Made by a program: the position numbers and the translations under genes | The notes under the pieces: model-generated | Databases searched by the model: none | The model's input: the letters and a program-made list of their open reading frames with translations, nothing else | What the model was told of the DNA's origin: nothing | Part shown: positions 11,028-21,822 of the stretch, piece after piece | Layout: every line of letters starts with the position of its first letter | Numbering within the stretch: the stretch's first letter is position 1 | From: Pelargonium tetragonum | Lineage: Eukaryota; Streptophyta; Magnoliopsida; Geraniales; Geraniaceae | Reading direction: 5' to 3' | Assembly: GCA_036897445.1 (NCBI GenBank) | Contig: JAYMTL010000191.1 | Span: 1-24,562 of the forward strand | DNA: 24,562 nucleotides

Positions 11028-13791
11028 AGGTTCCTAGTATAGAACACTTTTTACTGAGATCCACGCTCAGCTTCCTTGTTCTTAGTTTAAGGTCAGCGGG
11101 TGCAGGCCTGTCTTACTTAAGAGGCCCTTCTAGACTAAGAGTAGGGTCCATAATTTTAACACACTTTGAGAAAAACTATATTACTATGCACACAATATTT
11201 AGATTAAAGAAACGCTCTACCTAAGGAAAAGCTTGAGAAGAAATTTCTAATAGAACAGGATTTACACCCAATTGGAAGGGTACTTTGTAAAGAATCATCG
11301 AGGCTTCCTATATACTGAATCCCGCGAAGCACTTTAAGGATTTCCTTGTCAGATATCCGGATTTCCGGGGCTTCTTATATTTATTAAATTGACTTTGATG
11401 CAATAAGGGCTAGTTGTCTTCGAGTTTTTAAGGGGTTTCCCTGTTCTAGCCGGAAATGCTAGAGCAAATTCTTTAATTAGAAAAGATTCTAGGACCCTTT
11501 CTCCGCTCGTGTATTCCACAGTTTAACCTTTAACGGGTGGCAGTATATTATATAGAGATTTTTCCCTTCAAGAATAGGTACCTAATAGCTCAAGTAAACA
11601 AGTATAGAATAGGTTTCCTAAAAGGAGTTCTCGAAGATTTTAAACAAGTTTTATATAGGATATCCCTTCATTTTTCTTCTCTGGCTCCCAAGGCCCTTTA
11701 CTAAACTTTATACCGAATTCCAGATTCTAGAGAACGTGACGTGCAAAACCTACTAACAAAGAATTCTTATTACCTTGACTTTTCCTACCTTTAATACCCC
11801 GCATAAATTCACAAATTCCAATAAAGAAACTTAGGAAACACTATCCTATCCGCTTAAACTAGACGTAGCATTAAACTTGAAACATACTAGTACTAAACTC
11901 TCCTTAAAGAGCCCTTTACATTTTATCCTATGCTTTTCTAAATTTCTTTGTTTTAGATCTGCAGCTGAATCCTCTTTTCTTTTAAGTAAATAGCTATAAA
12001 AAGCTAAAGAAAAAATTCTTTTAATGATAAAACCCCCCAGGTCTGTTTTCTTCGATCCAGTTCACGAGGAGTTTTCTTAAGATTGTCATATTAGCAGTTC
12101 TAGTAAGTAAGTAGTAAAGACAATTCCTTTTATTCCCCTGTTCTTATTGTTATAGAGGGTACAAACCTTAGTTGTAGAGAATGTAGATAGGCAGGGTCTA
12201 CCTGACTGAAGCTGTGCGAAGGGAGGTTATTGTATTTTAGTTTATTGATAGTACATACTTACTCTATAACACACTAGCTTTACTTGTTTCTTCTTTGCTT
12301 TCGCTTTCCTCTTATATTGTCCCTTTCTTAGTTTTATGAGCTCCCTCCTTATTTAGCTATTACGTTTTAGATGTCTTAAGAGCTGTAGCCCCTTAATTGC
12401 ATTACCTGTAGCTACTTTGTATTAGTATTACTTTAAAATTAAGTCGTTATTAAAAGTTTCAAAAAATGAAAGAAAAAGGGAATACAAAAGGGTTAAAGTT
12501 CTTATCTAGAATGTCATTTATTGCAAGTGCAGGCTGCTTTTTTAAGAGGGAAACCCTATTTTTATTACTTTTCCAGGAAAGTCTCTGAATTTAAGTCAAA
12601 GGAGTACCAGGTAATTGGTAAATAGAAAGATAATAAGGACAAAAGTAAATATCAAAAAGAAGATGGAGTTTCTTTGTATTGCTTACTCATTTTGGTAACC
12701 CTACTAATCTGGAAAATGAAGAACTTCTTTTTCGGTTTAGTTTAGGTAGCTAGGGTAGTAAGTATCCGTTTTTAGGCTATATCTTTATAAGTTTAGCGGA
12801 TTACTCATAGAGGGGGTTTTATTCGCTTGTGTATGTGTGCCTAAAACTATTAACAAAGTCAAATTCGTAAACTCTATAATGTCTGTTTAGTTTATTAGTA
12901 GGAAAGGCTTCCCCGGAGTCTCTAATCATAGTAAGGAAGAGATTGAATTTTAGGGGAAGATAGAACCCAGTGAAGGGGTTTTAGAGCGTTGTAAAATAAC
13001 TATTTGTTTCAGTATTTCAAGTTAAAAGGTTCTTTTTCTTAGGGGTTAGCTTAACTAGACAGGAATTTTCTTCTAAGTGAAGTGAGGAGATAAATGAAAA
13101 GTATATGGCTGCTCGATATGTTATTTGTAGGATTTTTATTCCCGTCTTGGAATTTAGGAAATTTCGGCCGATAGTACGTGTTTAAGAGTTTTCTAATCTT
13201 TTTCTTGCACAAGTAAAGGCTTCGAGTACAGGGTCGAGGTAGTATATATCTAAAGGGGAAGTTCAGAATCTAATAGGAAAGACCGGAGTCTCTTAATAGG
13301 TTGTAAAAGGTTTCAATTTTTAAGGTTGCTTTCATACTCAAGGTTCTAGTTACAGGCAGCTGGGAAAGTCAAGAATAAGCAAGGCATTTGGACTAAGGAA
13401 TCTCCTACAAAGTCTTTGGGAAAATAAGTAAGAAATCCAGAACTAAGTGGGTTGCTTTTAAGTTCCTCAAATTTATCCCATCCCGGATATTGATATTAAG
13501 GAAATTGAGAGGTAGGAAGAGTCTTGCTTGGATATTAGGTGTCCCTGGATTTTAAGTAAATCGTTTTTAATTTGTAGGTGACTTTATTAGAAGTTTATTT
13601 AGACTTCATATCAGTTTATGATATTACCATTAGGGGTATACCTATGGGGTGGTTAAAAGGGTGTCGGATATGTCAGTAATTCTGCCTTACAGCGGGAACT
13701 TGTTGGGTTTATAGGACCTTAGAAAGGCTTAGGTAGCTCCGTGGGAAAAGCCGAAGACTTAGGGTCCGCGGTTCAAGTCTATTTCTAAGTA

Positions 13792-13836
13792 ATAACGGGT
13801 TACCCCTATAAAAAGAAAGATCGGGGGTCCCGTTAT
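13792..13836. repeat. Strong thirteen-pair hairpin
   Basis: ATAACGGG (13792-13799) pairs with CCCGTTAT (13829-13836). ACCCC (13802-13806) pairs with GGGGT (13824-13828). A two-base bulge, TT, lies at 13800-13801. The loop is 17 bases, A-rich, and could gain one more G-T pair at its base. Nine of the thirteen pairs are G-C, so this is probably the most stable hairpin in the window. It begins one base after the tRNA-like fold at 13727-13791. If the given direction is right, that adjacency would be reminiscent of organellar transcript-end signals, but this is inference. Confidence 0.6.
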
Positions 13837-14219
13837 CTAAAGGTCTTCCTGCAACTTCCCTTTATTATGATTATGCATCTACTTATATTAAGCAACCCCA
13901 ACTGCTTCTTGAACTAGCAGATGATTATGAAACTTTAAAACGGGTAAACTTACTGCGGAACTAACTACCTACTTTATTTATCGCCCTTGCGACCTGCTAC
14001 ATTCATTAAATTAAGAATTTCTTCTTGAGTATTTGCTTATATCTTGTTTTAGAAACCCAGAGCTCCCTTTTGAAACTTAACTTCATAGGAACGGGAGAAC
14101 TGCTTCTCAAAAGGAAAACCCATTCACTAAAGTTTTAATCGTTGCTTCATTAAAACAACCTTTATGCCTAAATGAAATTATAGATTCAAAATACTAAAAG
14201 ACTCTATGGCAAGTAGCCC

Positions 14220-14250
14220 AATAAAATACAAGGGTCCCTTATTTTTTATT
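14220..14250. repeat. Thirty-one-base near-symmetric inverted repeat centred on GGGTCCC
   Basis: Centred on T14235, the arms match at 13 of 15 positions. Five pairs make AAGGG/CCCTT, with mismatches at 14229/14241 and 14227/14243, and seven A/T pairs lie outside. The segment ends in a T-rich run, so it superficially resembles a rho-independent terminator. The GC core has only one base between its arms, however, so the loop would have to open two pairs. It is best described as a GC mini-palindrome in A/T flanks. Confidence 0.5.
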
Positions 14251-14542
14251 AAGGTCCTCCAAAGGTTTTTCTAAATTAAGGATAAAACACAGGGGCTTCC
14301 TTTTGATAGTAAAGGGGTTTCATTTACAATTTACTCCAAAAGTAGGAGTATCTAAAAGTTTCCTACGATTTCCTTGGGTTAAGTGTAATATTAAGACGTA
14401 TAGATACAATGCCCTAGTTTTTCAGTTCCCGAGAAACTTTTATATCTATTTGGTTACTGATTTTTAGTAAATTCTTGCGAGAAAGCTATCTGACTTAAAA
14501 CAAAAGGGGTAACTGGGCCAAGTTTTAATAGTAGATCGGCTT

Positions 14543-14560
14543 GGGGTTAGAAGGAACCCC
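14543..14560. repeat. GC-rich six-pair hairpin
   Basis: GGGGTT (14543-14548) and AACCCC (14555-14560) are perfect complements around AGAAGG. The stem has four G-C pairs in an AT-rich setting. I see no adjacent gene or T-run, so no role can be given. Confidence 0.45.
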
Positions 14561-16286
14561 CTTCACAGCCCAAGGAACGGGTATTTGAATATTAATATTA
14601 CAGGTCAACCTCGGCTTAAGATCCGGTTGCAAACTTTAGAAAAATTCTTTAAACTGGTTAAACAAGCTCCTGAGAATACCTCTATGTTTTAATTCCTCCT
14701 CTTTTTTTTTCGATAAAGTGTTTTGACAAATTGACATTGGAAGTTCTCCAACTCCTTAAAAAGGGGGTGCTCCTTAATGATTGTGCCTTTTTATTGTTTA
14801 AGCAAGAGCTTTTAGATTATATCGGTAAAATTAAGATACTCGACCGCGGTTAAATTTAAATAAAGTAGGAGGCTCGTAAGCTAAAAATAAAACACAGTAG
14901 AGGTAAAATCCACTTTTTGAAATAATTCGCAGTCTCGAAAATAACAAAGCCCCTATAAAAAGAAATGTAGAAAAAGCAGGAACTCAGTAGTACAAATAAC
15001 AAGGGATAAGTTAAGCGGAACCTTATCTGACTTTAGAGAGTCCTATATTCTAACGAAGCTAAGTATGATACGTACACCTTATCTAGGGTCCCCTTTTTGT
15101 GCGGAGTTAACCTTAATTTAGAAGTACGAGAATAACCTTTTTATTTTATTGTATCTCCCTACGAAAAATGAATTAGTACTTAAAAACCCTAAGAGCGCTA
15201 CTTTTTGTACTCACCAGTGAATACTTATTCAAGAAAGATTAAGACTTTTAAAATTAAGGAAATTCTAATCAACAAGATTGGTCATTCAATATCACAACAT
15301 AAAAGCTGACTATTAGACCGCTTCCTTCCCCTTAAAGCCCAAAGTTTATTTCATTCTGATTAAGAAGTTGCCCTTTATGCTAAATAATTAATATTAGCTT
15401 AAATAGGAATGAATCTATTATATTATTTTCTTCTATAGGTGGAACAAAGGAAACTCCCCTTAATTTTTATTCTTTGGAACCTTAATAATAAAGTGACTCT
15501 GCAAAAGCACAAATATCGCGGGTTCGAATCCCTATTTAAGGACAAAAGGACAAGAAGAGGCGATCGAGATTAGATCTCTTACTTGACTGAACTTAATGGC
15601 ATCAAAATGTTAGAACTCTTTTTCTATAGTAAAATCGTAGACTAAGTAAGCAACTTTTTTACTACTGAGCTGACGTGCCTCTTCTTTGTTAAAGGAAATA
15701 AAAATCTTGCTACTTTAAGGGTTAAGTAAATATGTAGTCTATGAAACAAACACTTGTAAAGGCTCTTTAGAAGCCTAGAATGTGAGATATGACCTTTTAT
15801 GATTCCTCTACTTCTTCCTTTTACAGAAGATTTTTAATATCTATGAACTTACTCTTAATTTATCTAAAAGATCCTACTTATATATTATTGCGGGTTTCAC
15901 AACTGACAACGAGTCTTTTTATATCCTTAGCCTTAGTAAAAAGCAAGAGTATAGCATAATCTCTCTTCAGTTAATTATAGGTCTAATTCTTTAAGGAAGG
16001 GAGCACAAAAGAAAGACGAAAGTTAAGAGGAAGAGGAGGGTACTGAAAATGTTCCGGAAATGAAATGTTTCTTTTTTTAGTTGTTTTTCTCTATAAAAAT
16101 TCTAGTAATTAACCAGGGTAGGTTTTATTTACTACTGACGAGAGGGACCTTAAAAAGATGTAGCTTGGAGGTCTTAGTTCCTAGCTGCTAGAGTAATAGG
16201 ATCCTAAGTTATGCAAAGTATTCATATGGGTACTCCGTATCGGGATAATATGGGAAAAAGCTTTTATACCCATTAAGTAAAATATT

Positions 16287-16322
16287 TCATTGCTCCTTTT
16301 TTTTTTCAGAAAAGGGCAATGA
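16287..16322. repeat. Thirteen-pair hairpin with a T10 run
   Basis: TCATTGC (16287-16293) pairs with GCAATGA (16316-16322). CCTTTT (16295-16300) pairs with AAAAGG (16310-16315). A single unpaired T sits at 16294. The loop, 16301-16309, contains the rest of a ten-T run, the longest homopolymer I noticed. Because the T-run lies inside the hairpin rather than after it, this is not a canonical intrinsic terminator in either direction. It is one of the best hairpins here, but its function is unknown. Confidence 0.55.
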
Positions 16323-17599
16323 GTCGTTTGTATATACATATACTAAAAATCAGTCGGTAAAAAAGATATTGATGGTTCATTAAGGAATTCTTATAATATA
16401 GAGTGGAGGTCCTTTGCGAGACTACTGTAAATAAATTAGCTTTTGTTAGTAAAAGGTTTTTCTTGGTGTAGGTAGGAAGGCGCTCTTACAATAAGAAAAA
16501 CCCAAGGCTCATAGAGAATTGTAAAAACTTAATGAAAGCAGGATTAGGTACGTCTAAGGCAATAATTCTTATGTCTGCTTTTTTCTTATTTAATTTATCC
16601 GGGTAGTATTAAAAAAAATAGAAAGATGAAAGTGCAGCAAAAGTGAGTAAAAGATTCTATTGAATCAAGAAAGAAAAAAGAGCCCTGTTAAACTCGATCG
16701 GATAGACTGACTATTAAATATTAAATAAAACTTCTTATATACAGCGAGAGAAGGATATGAACCTATTTACGGAATTACTATGTTTTCTCCTATGCTTAGA
16801 TTCTTGTTGATATGCTTTCGTTAGAATTTTAACTAGCCTTTGTTATTTTTTATACTTAAGAATCGACTAGATTTTACAAACTGCAAATCAAAAATAAGCA
16901 GTTTTATTAGCTTTAATTATAGGGTCCCTTGTTATCCGTATTTTGGAAAATAGAAATTATTTAAAACAAAATAGGTAATAAAAAGCTAAACGACTTATGG
17001 TAAAGCGGATTTTAAATAAATATATATATTGTTTTTCAGTATGAATCGAAAAGTAGTTTAAATTTAAACCCTAATTATATTGATAATAGTAACAGGGGCC
17101 TTCTCGGAATTTTAGAAGAGCAAAGACTAAGAAAACTTAAAACTCTGAGTCATTAATCAAATAGTTGTGCTTATAACATAACAGCATTTAGATTCCTTGG
17201 TGTAAAACTTTCGTTTACTTCTCTTTGTGTGGCCCTGTATTACTACCCACCATAGAGGTATCGATATATTTATAATTAAGCAAAGAATACTAGGATTTCC
17301 GCTTTCTTAGATAGAATATGACATAACAAACTCTGGACCGGATTCGCGCTAGGGTTCTGGAATAAGAGCGAATGCTTGCTTATTCATAATATTACCTATT
17401 TCTACTCTATTAATTCGCCAAACAAGGGGTCATATATCTCCTGTGTGAAAGTCAAAGTTTTGATAAGAGCTATTTATTACTTTTTAAGGTTTTCATTAAA
17501 GAAACGAGCAGTTTCGCTTTCGATAGATTTTAAAATATTCTATGAATAAATTGATTAAAGGAGTATTAAAGCGGATGTAATTTCCCGCAGCAAAGCCCA

Positions 17600-17615
17600 A
17601 CTACTTTTTAGTAGT
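17600..17615. repeat. Six-pair hairpin with TTTT loop
   Basis: ACTACT (17600-17605) and AGTAGT (17610-17615) are perfect complements around TTTT. It is short and near chance expectation, and is recorded only for completeness. Confidence 0.4.
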
Positions 17616-18669
17616 GAGACTTGAGTTTCCTTATAGTTTATTACCCTAAAATTCCCATTCTGAGTCATTTTAGTAAGTCTAGGATACTTGGACCTTAGGC
17701 CCCTAGCCACACGATAGGAGAGGAACTTCTTAGTAGCTTAACCAGGACACATTTGCAACTGGGTTTTTGAACTTTTCAATCTACTGTATTCTGAACGGAA
17801 AAGGTGCTTTATTTCTGTTGTATAGAGCTTTTTGAAAGTCAAACTTAGCATTTTTGATGGGCAGTTTTTATACTTAGATAGTAATATCATACCTTAACTA
17901 AATTTGTGCTAACCTACTAGAACTAGAATAAAGTTATTAATGAAAAAAGACCTTGTGCATATTAAAAACTTAAGTATAAGAGGGGGTTCCCTTAACAAGA
18001 CTCATTTTTATTATACAATGTTATTCATAATTAACTAACTAAGTAACTAAAATAAAAAGACTGTATAGAATTCTAACTCCTGTACACCCAAAAGAGCTCC
18101 ACGGGATAGTAGAAGCTGCAGGTCTAGCTCTGGAGAGAAGTCTAGGAGGAAGGGACGGGAGTGCGGATAAGAAGAATTAAATCAAGAAGGAAGAAATAAG
18201 GAAAGCAAGTGAGAAGTCAAACCTCTTTGACCGATAAGCACAAGGTAATGTAATTAATGTAATTAAAGAGTTTTATTTCTTGTCAGTGCCCTTTCTGTAT
18301 CTGAAGTGAATTTAAAACTGTAAGAGCTAGTTTTTTTCTAAAAAGAAGGTTCTAAAACGAAGATTGGCCTCAAGTGTATGATTAAAAGGAGTTGTATAGT
18401 GACAGAGTTGGAATACCCTGGGTTCTAAGGGTAGGCTAAGGGGATCTATAGTAAAAGGCATCTAAACTAAAGATAATGTTATATTCTATATAAAACTTTG
18501 AGATTGTTTGCTTTAATCCTCAAGCCTTTATTTTGTTATCTAGCTAAGCAAACTAATTATTTAGACTACTTTTCAATTCCGGGTTTAAAAGCAAAGTTTG
18601 GTTTTACAAATACAAATTAGAATGATGTTTTGCAGTATCCATCTCTTTTTCCGTTGGTGTTGTCATAGT

Positions 18670-18728
18670 GTAAGGTTGAAATAAAAACTATCCGGCGTTA
18701 ACCTTCTTCAGATGCACTCAGGCGGTAA
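18670..18728 (+). repeat. Repeated five-word block, copy 2
   Basis: The words occur in this order: GTAAGGTT (18670-18677), ACTATCC (18687-18693), AACCTTCTTC (18700-18709), CAG (18719-18721) and CGGTAA (18723-18728). The order and orientation match 8114-8178. The last three words have identical spacing in the two copies, while the first two spacers differ (1 and 20 bases in copy 1; 9 and 6 here). Indels between conserved words are what a diverged repeat would show. The evidence is thin because the bases between the words do not agree. Confidence 0.35.
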
Positions 18729-20705
18729 GATGGATTTCCGCATTATCTTCTAAGGTTACAGCCCTCCATTTCGATAAGCTACGGGGAAGAAGAGGGAATA
18801 ACCTTAACACAGAACTAGAATACTAATTACTATCTATTTTTAAGTATCTAAAGTAGGGGGGGTGCAGATAGTAAAGATTTATAGGGAATATAAACAAAAT
18901 GAAGCTAAATGGGAATTCTTCTTAAAGAATAGAAGAACTGCCCAGGGATTTCTTATCTAAAGATAACCCTTGGTACAGATCCAACAAGGGACAGATGTAA
19001 AGCACTCACAATAAGAAAGAATCTAGTCTGCAAGCCTAAAATAGGGCATATAGCCATTCTTAATTTTTTGTAAATAGGTAGCTCCTGCAATTCAAGGTTG
19101 GTGTCACTTTAGTATCTGAAGTACGGATAAATGTCATTTTAGATAGTAACTTTAGAGTTGTTTTAACGTGGAATCCTTTCTTTTTGGGGGGTTAGTGCTG
19201 TCCAGTATCTCTAGGCTCTAGGAAAGGTAAGTAAGTTCTTTAACAGGTGTAGCTACTATTTCTAGTCTGTAAGGTAGATTTCTTAATTAATAGGAATTTA
19301 GATTCAGGTATTCCCGGTGGTGCTTCCTAACTAACTTCCCTGTATTTTGGTTAAAGGCATTCCAATATTGAGATAGAAATTAGACTTCCGTAGTTAAAAC
19401 TAAGAGAAAAAGTAAATTTTATACTGTAACTGTACAATCTATATAAATTAGGTTTTTGCGGCTAATTTTCTTGGGAATTAAAAAGTGAAACTTAATAGAT
19501 AAAGAAAACCCATTCTTCTATAACTTATTTGATTTACAGTATATTAATTCCAGTGACTTATGATAAAGTCAATAAAAGAAAATGTTAAGGCAAGGAATCC
19601 GCTCTATTTATTATAGAGTCATGTATTACCCTGTAGGGCTCTAATTAAAGTAGTCGGTCACAAGGAAAATCGAAAAGGGAAGAAAGTTAGCTATAGACAG
19701 GGTTGATAAGGTCTTGCTAGGTTATCCTACATTTTATTATATTAGTTAGAGGTGTAGTAACGGTATACGTTTTATTTAGTGCACGAAAATGATCTTATAG
19801 TAGGTTTTGTTAGTATTGCTTTCAGGTTTTCCAACCCCAGGGGATCAATACTTTAGTAATGAGTTTTCAGTAAAGACAATAGTAAATTAAGGTTTCTAAT
19901 TAGAGTACATTAAGGCAGATTTCGAGCTCCTCGGGATCACAAGGCAAACTTTGTTTCGGAAGTCTATATAAAAAAATAAGAATAATAAATGTAAATGAAT
20001 ATAACTGCTTGGCGGAGGCGAATTCAAGAACAGTTTCAAAGAAGGCCGCGCAATTTAAGTCCTTAGTTTGGAAGTTCTAGTAAATAAACTAAGGCAAGTT
20101 TATCTTGTCTGAACAAAGTAAAGTGAAGAGAGGCTAGTCCGGGCGAGTAAGAGTATGAAAGGTTAAGAAGGCTGGTCTAGCTAAGAAGAAATGAACAAGC
20201 GGATAGAGGAATGAGAGGAGTATGAAGATACAGAGACATGAATCTCAAAAGTGGGTGATCCACAATCCACACACCCTGAAACCTAAACAGAAGTATCTAA
20301 TAACCAGAGAGAGGAAAACCTGATAGCTAATCCGCGGTCTATCTATAAAGAGCCTCCAACTGGCAAAAGGGGGCTGCATTCTAGATAATAACTTAATTAA
20401 GTCTTATTAAAATAAATAGGTATTCATTCCCTAAGTCCTCCTCGAGAAATTTTTAACTTGTAATGTATAATATATAATAGTACCCTTTTCATTCCTAAAA
20501 TTGAAACAAAACTCGAGGGATAAGAAAAAGTTTTGGGTCTAATAAAAAAGCTAGGTAGATAAAGTCTTTTAACCAGTTAAAAGAAAGATTATTTTAAAAA
20601 GTGTTTTAAGACCTTACTTGTTTATTAAGGTTTTTAGGAGCCCTCCCTTTAGGGGGAATTTGTTAGACTTGTAAGCAATAAAGAGAAACTTAATAAATTA
20701 AGGGC

Positions 20706-20731
20706 AGTAAAGTTCTCTTGTTAACTTTACT
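20706..20731. repeat. Nine-pair perfect hairpin
   Basis: AGTAAAGTT (20706-20714) and AACTTTACT (20723-20731) are perfect complements around the eight-base loop CTCTTGTT. It lies 37 bases before the palindrome at 20768-20783. The stem is AT-rich and no gene flanks it. Confidence 0.5.
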
Positions 20732-20767
20732 TCGGATTTGAGTTGCCGGAGGAGTCTACTAAAACAG

Positions 20768-20783
20768 TAAAAGGGCCCTTTTA
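20768..20783. repeat. Sixteen-base palindrome with GGGCCC core
   Basis: TAAAAGGGCCCTTTTA is a perfect 16-base palindrome. Its GC core in A/T flanks matches the style of the GGGTCCC-centred elements elsewhere in the window. As an RNA hairpin the core would have to open to form a loop. Confidence 0.5.
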
Positions 20784-21796
20784 ACAAGATTCGAATTAAG
20801 ATTTTCTATTTTTTATTCTGAATTAGAGGGAATTTAAAGGGTAAATAACACAACTCAAGACCCTTAATACGCTTTAGTAAACTCTTGCAGCAGTCAAGAT
20901 TTGTTCTATTCACAGTAGCACCCTGTTGACTAAGTATAGCTATTGCTTTTTTTACGGGCGCTTTTTAATAAGGACCCTCCAATCTAACTTAAAGCGCACA
21001 CTTACAATACATTAATCTAACAAAAAATTCATTCTATAAGCAAGTCCCGAAATCAAGGGTAATAAAAACTTAGAAATTCCAAAATCCTATAAACCCTTTG
21101 ACGCTTTAGTTTCCAAAAAGTAAAACAAAAACGAATCCCTAGCGAGTCTTCTTTACTGAAATTTTTAGGTCATTACTATACGTATTTATTTAAGTATCGC
21201 CCAGAAGAGGCTCAAAACTTCAAACAATCTTAAAAGTCTTAGAAAAGATCTATGCATGCGGGCTTATCAGGCATGCTATTCCATAATTCATGTACCAAGT
21301 GAAATATAAAAACTCTAGAAGTTCCCACCAAATCTAAACAAGAGACAGACTCAGAAGAAAAGAAATTAGTAGAATATTCTGGATCTAGGATTTCAAAGGG
21401 GGTATAACTAGAGCTAGGCAAATGAAGGAAAAAAGGAAGAAAGCTAAAGAAATAGATACAACTTTGCCTAAAAATTAGAGCTTAAACCTTCTAAACCTTA
21501 CTTAATACAGAAATAAATAGAATTCAGTATTACCTTAGTCGAAGTTGAAGGCTTGATGAGAAATCCTTATCAAGTACAAAAACAACAGAATACCTCAATT
21601 GATAATATGCTGGAATTCACAAAAAACTAACTTGACTCTGTCTTTAATTTCAGTTTCAAAGAATAATGAATAGTAAGTAACCTCGCACTTTAAAACGAGA
21701 GTAAAAGGACTCTAAAACAAAAACAAGGAATTCTAAGCAGAAAATTAACCCTATATAATGCACAAGGTACGGATAACCCGTTATTTTATACTACAT

Positions 21797-21822
21797 ATAC
21801 TAAAAAGAAGCCTTTTTAGTAT
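21797..21822. repeat. Eleven-pair perfect hairpin with AAGC loop
   Basis: ATACTAAAAAG (21797-21807) and CTTTTTAGTAT (21812-21822) are perfect complements around the four-base loop AAGC. This is the longest uninterrupted stem with a short loop that I found. A rough estimate gives about 0.3 such stems expected by chance in a window of this size and composition, so it is only mildly notable. It lies inside a 63-codon open frame at 21758-21949, which argues against that frame being a gene. Confidence 0.6.

Larger units (their letters stand above)
7101..13600. other. Non-coding stretch, mostly T/G-rich
   Basis: No gene is supported. The open frames at 7960-8163, 9165-9350 and 10509-10709, all on the minus strand, are 61 to 67 codons and have no recognisable content. 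Parts of this stretch (for example 7300-7900 and 12200-13600) are poor in C and rich in TAG, AGT and GTA words. It holds the first copy of a five-word repeated block (8114-8178) and the hairpins at 8883-8899, 9653-9668, 9979-10006 and 11004-11027. I see nothing else from 11030 to 13600. Confidence 0.7.
13601..15600. other. Most structured part of the window, still without a gene
   Basis: This 2 kb holds two tRNA-like folds (13727-13791 and 15458-15542), the strong hairpin at 13792-13836, the near-symmetric repeat at 14220-14250, the GC-rich hairpin at 14543-14560 and three of the six GGGTCCC words. Its first part, about 13680-13850, is among the GC-richest stretches in the window. In the given direction no frame exceeds 60 codons from ATG. 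Read right to left, 14008 down to 13670 stays open for 113 codons. Neither tRNA-like fold is good enough to call as an RNA gene. Confidence 0.6.
15601..20700. other. Non-coding stretch with purine-rich tracts
   Basis: I find no gene, RNA gene or mobile-element end here. The given strand is clearly purine-rich around 15990-16060, 18115-18235 and 20140-20250, where runs of A and G dominate for 70 to 120 bases. Purine-rich tracts can reflect transcription-linked skew or exons, but no frame stays open through them as given. It holds the hairpins at 16287-16322 and 17600-17615 and the second copy of the five-word block at 18670-18728. From about 18730 to 20700 I see nothing that can be supported. 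Confidence 0.7.

Noticed and set aside
8610-13654. CTATGGGGTGGTT occurring at 8610-8622 and 13642-13654
   Set aside because: Several 13-base repeats are expected by chance in 24.6 kb of this composition, and the flanks do not align.
14220-14250. Possible rho-independent terminator (GC stem followed by a T-run)
   Set aside because: The GC arms are separated by a single base, so no proper loop forms, and there is no upstream gene to terminate.
17620-17640. TTGAGTTTCCTTA, whose plain complement matches part of the small-subunit rRNA ACTCAAAGGAAT word
   Set aside because: The match stops before the diagnostic TTGACGG, and no other rRNA words lie nearby in either reading direction. Matches of this length to some rRNA word are expected by chance.
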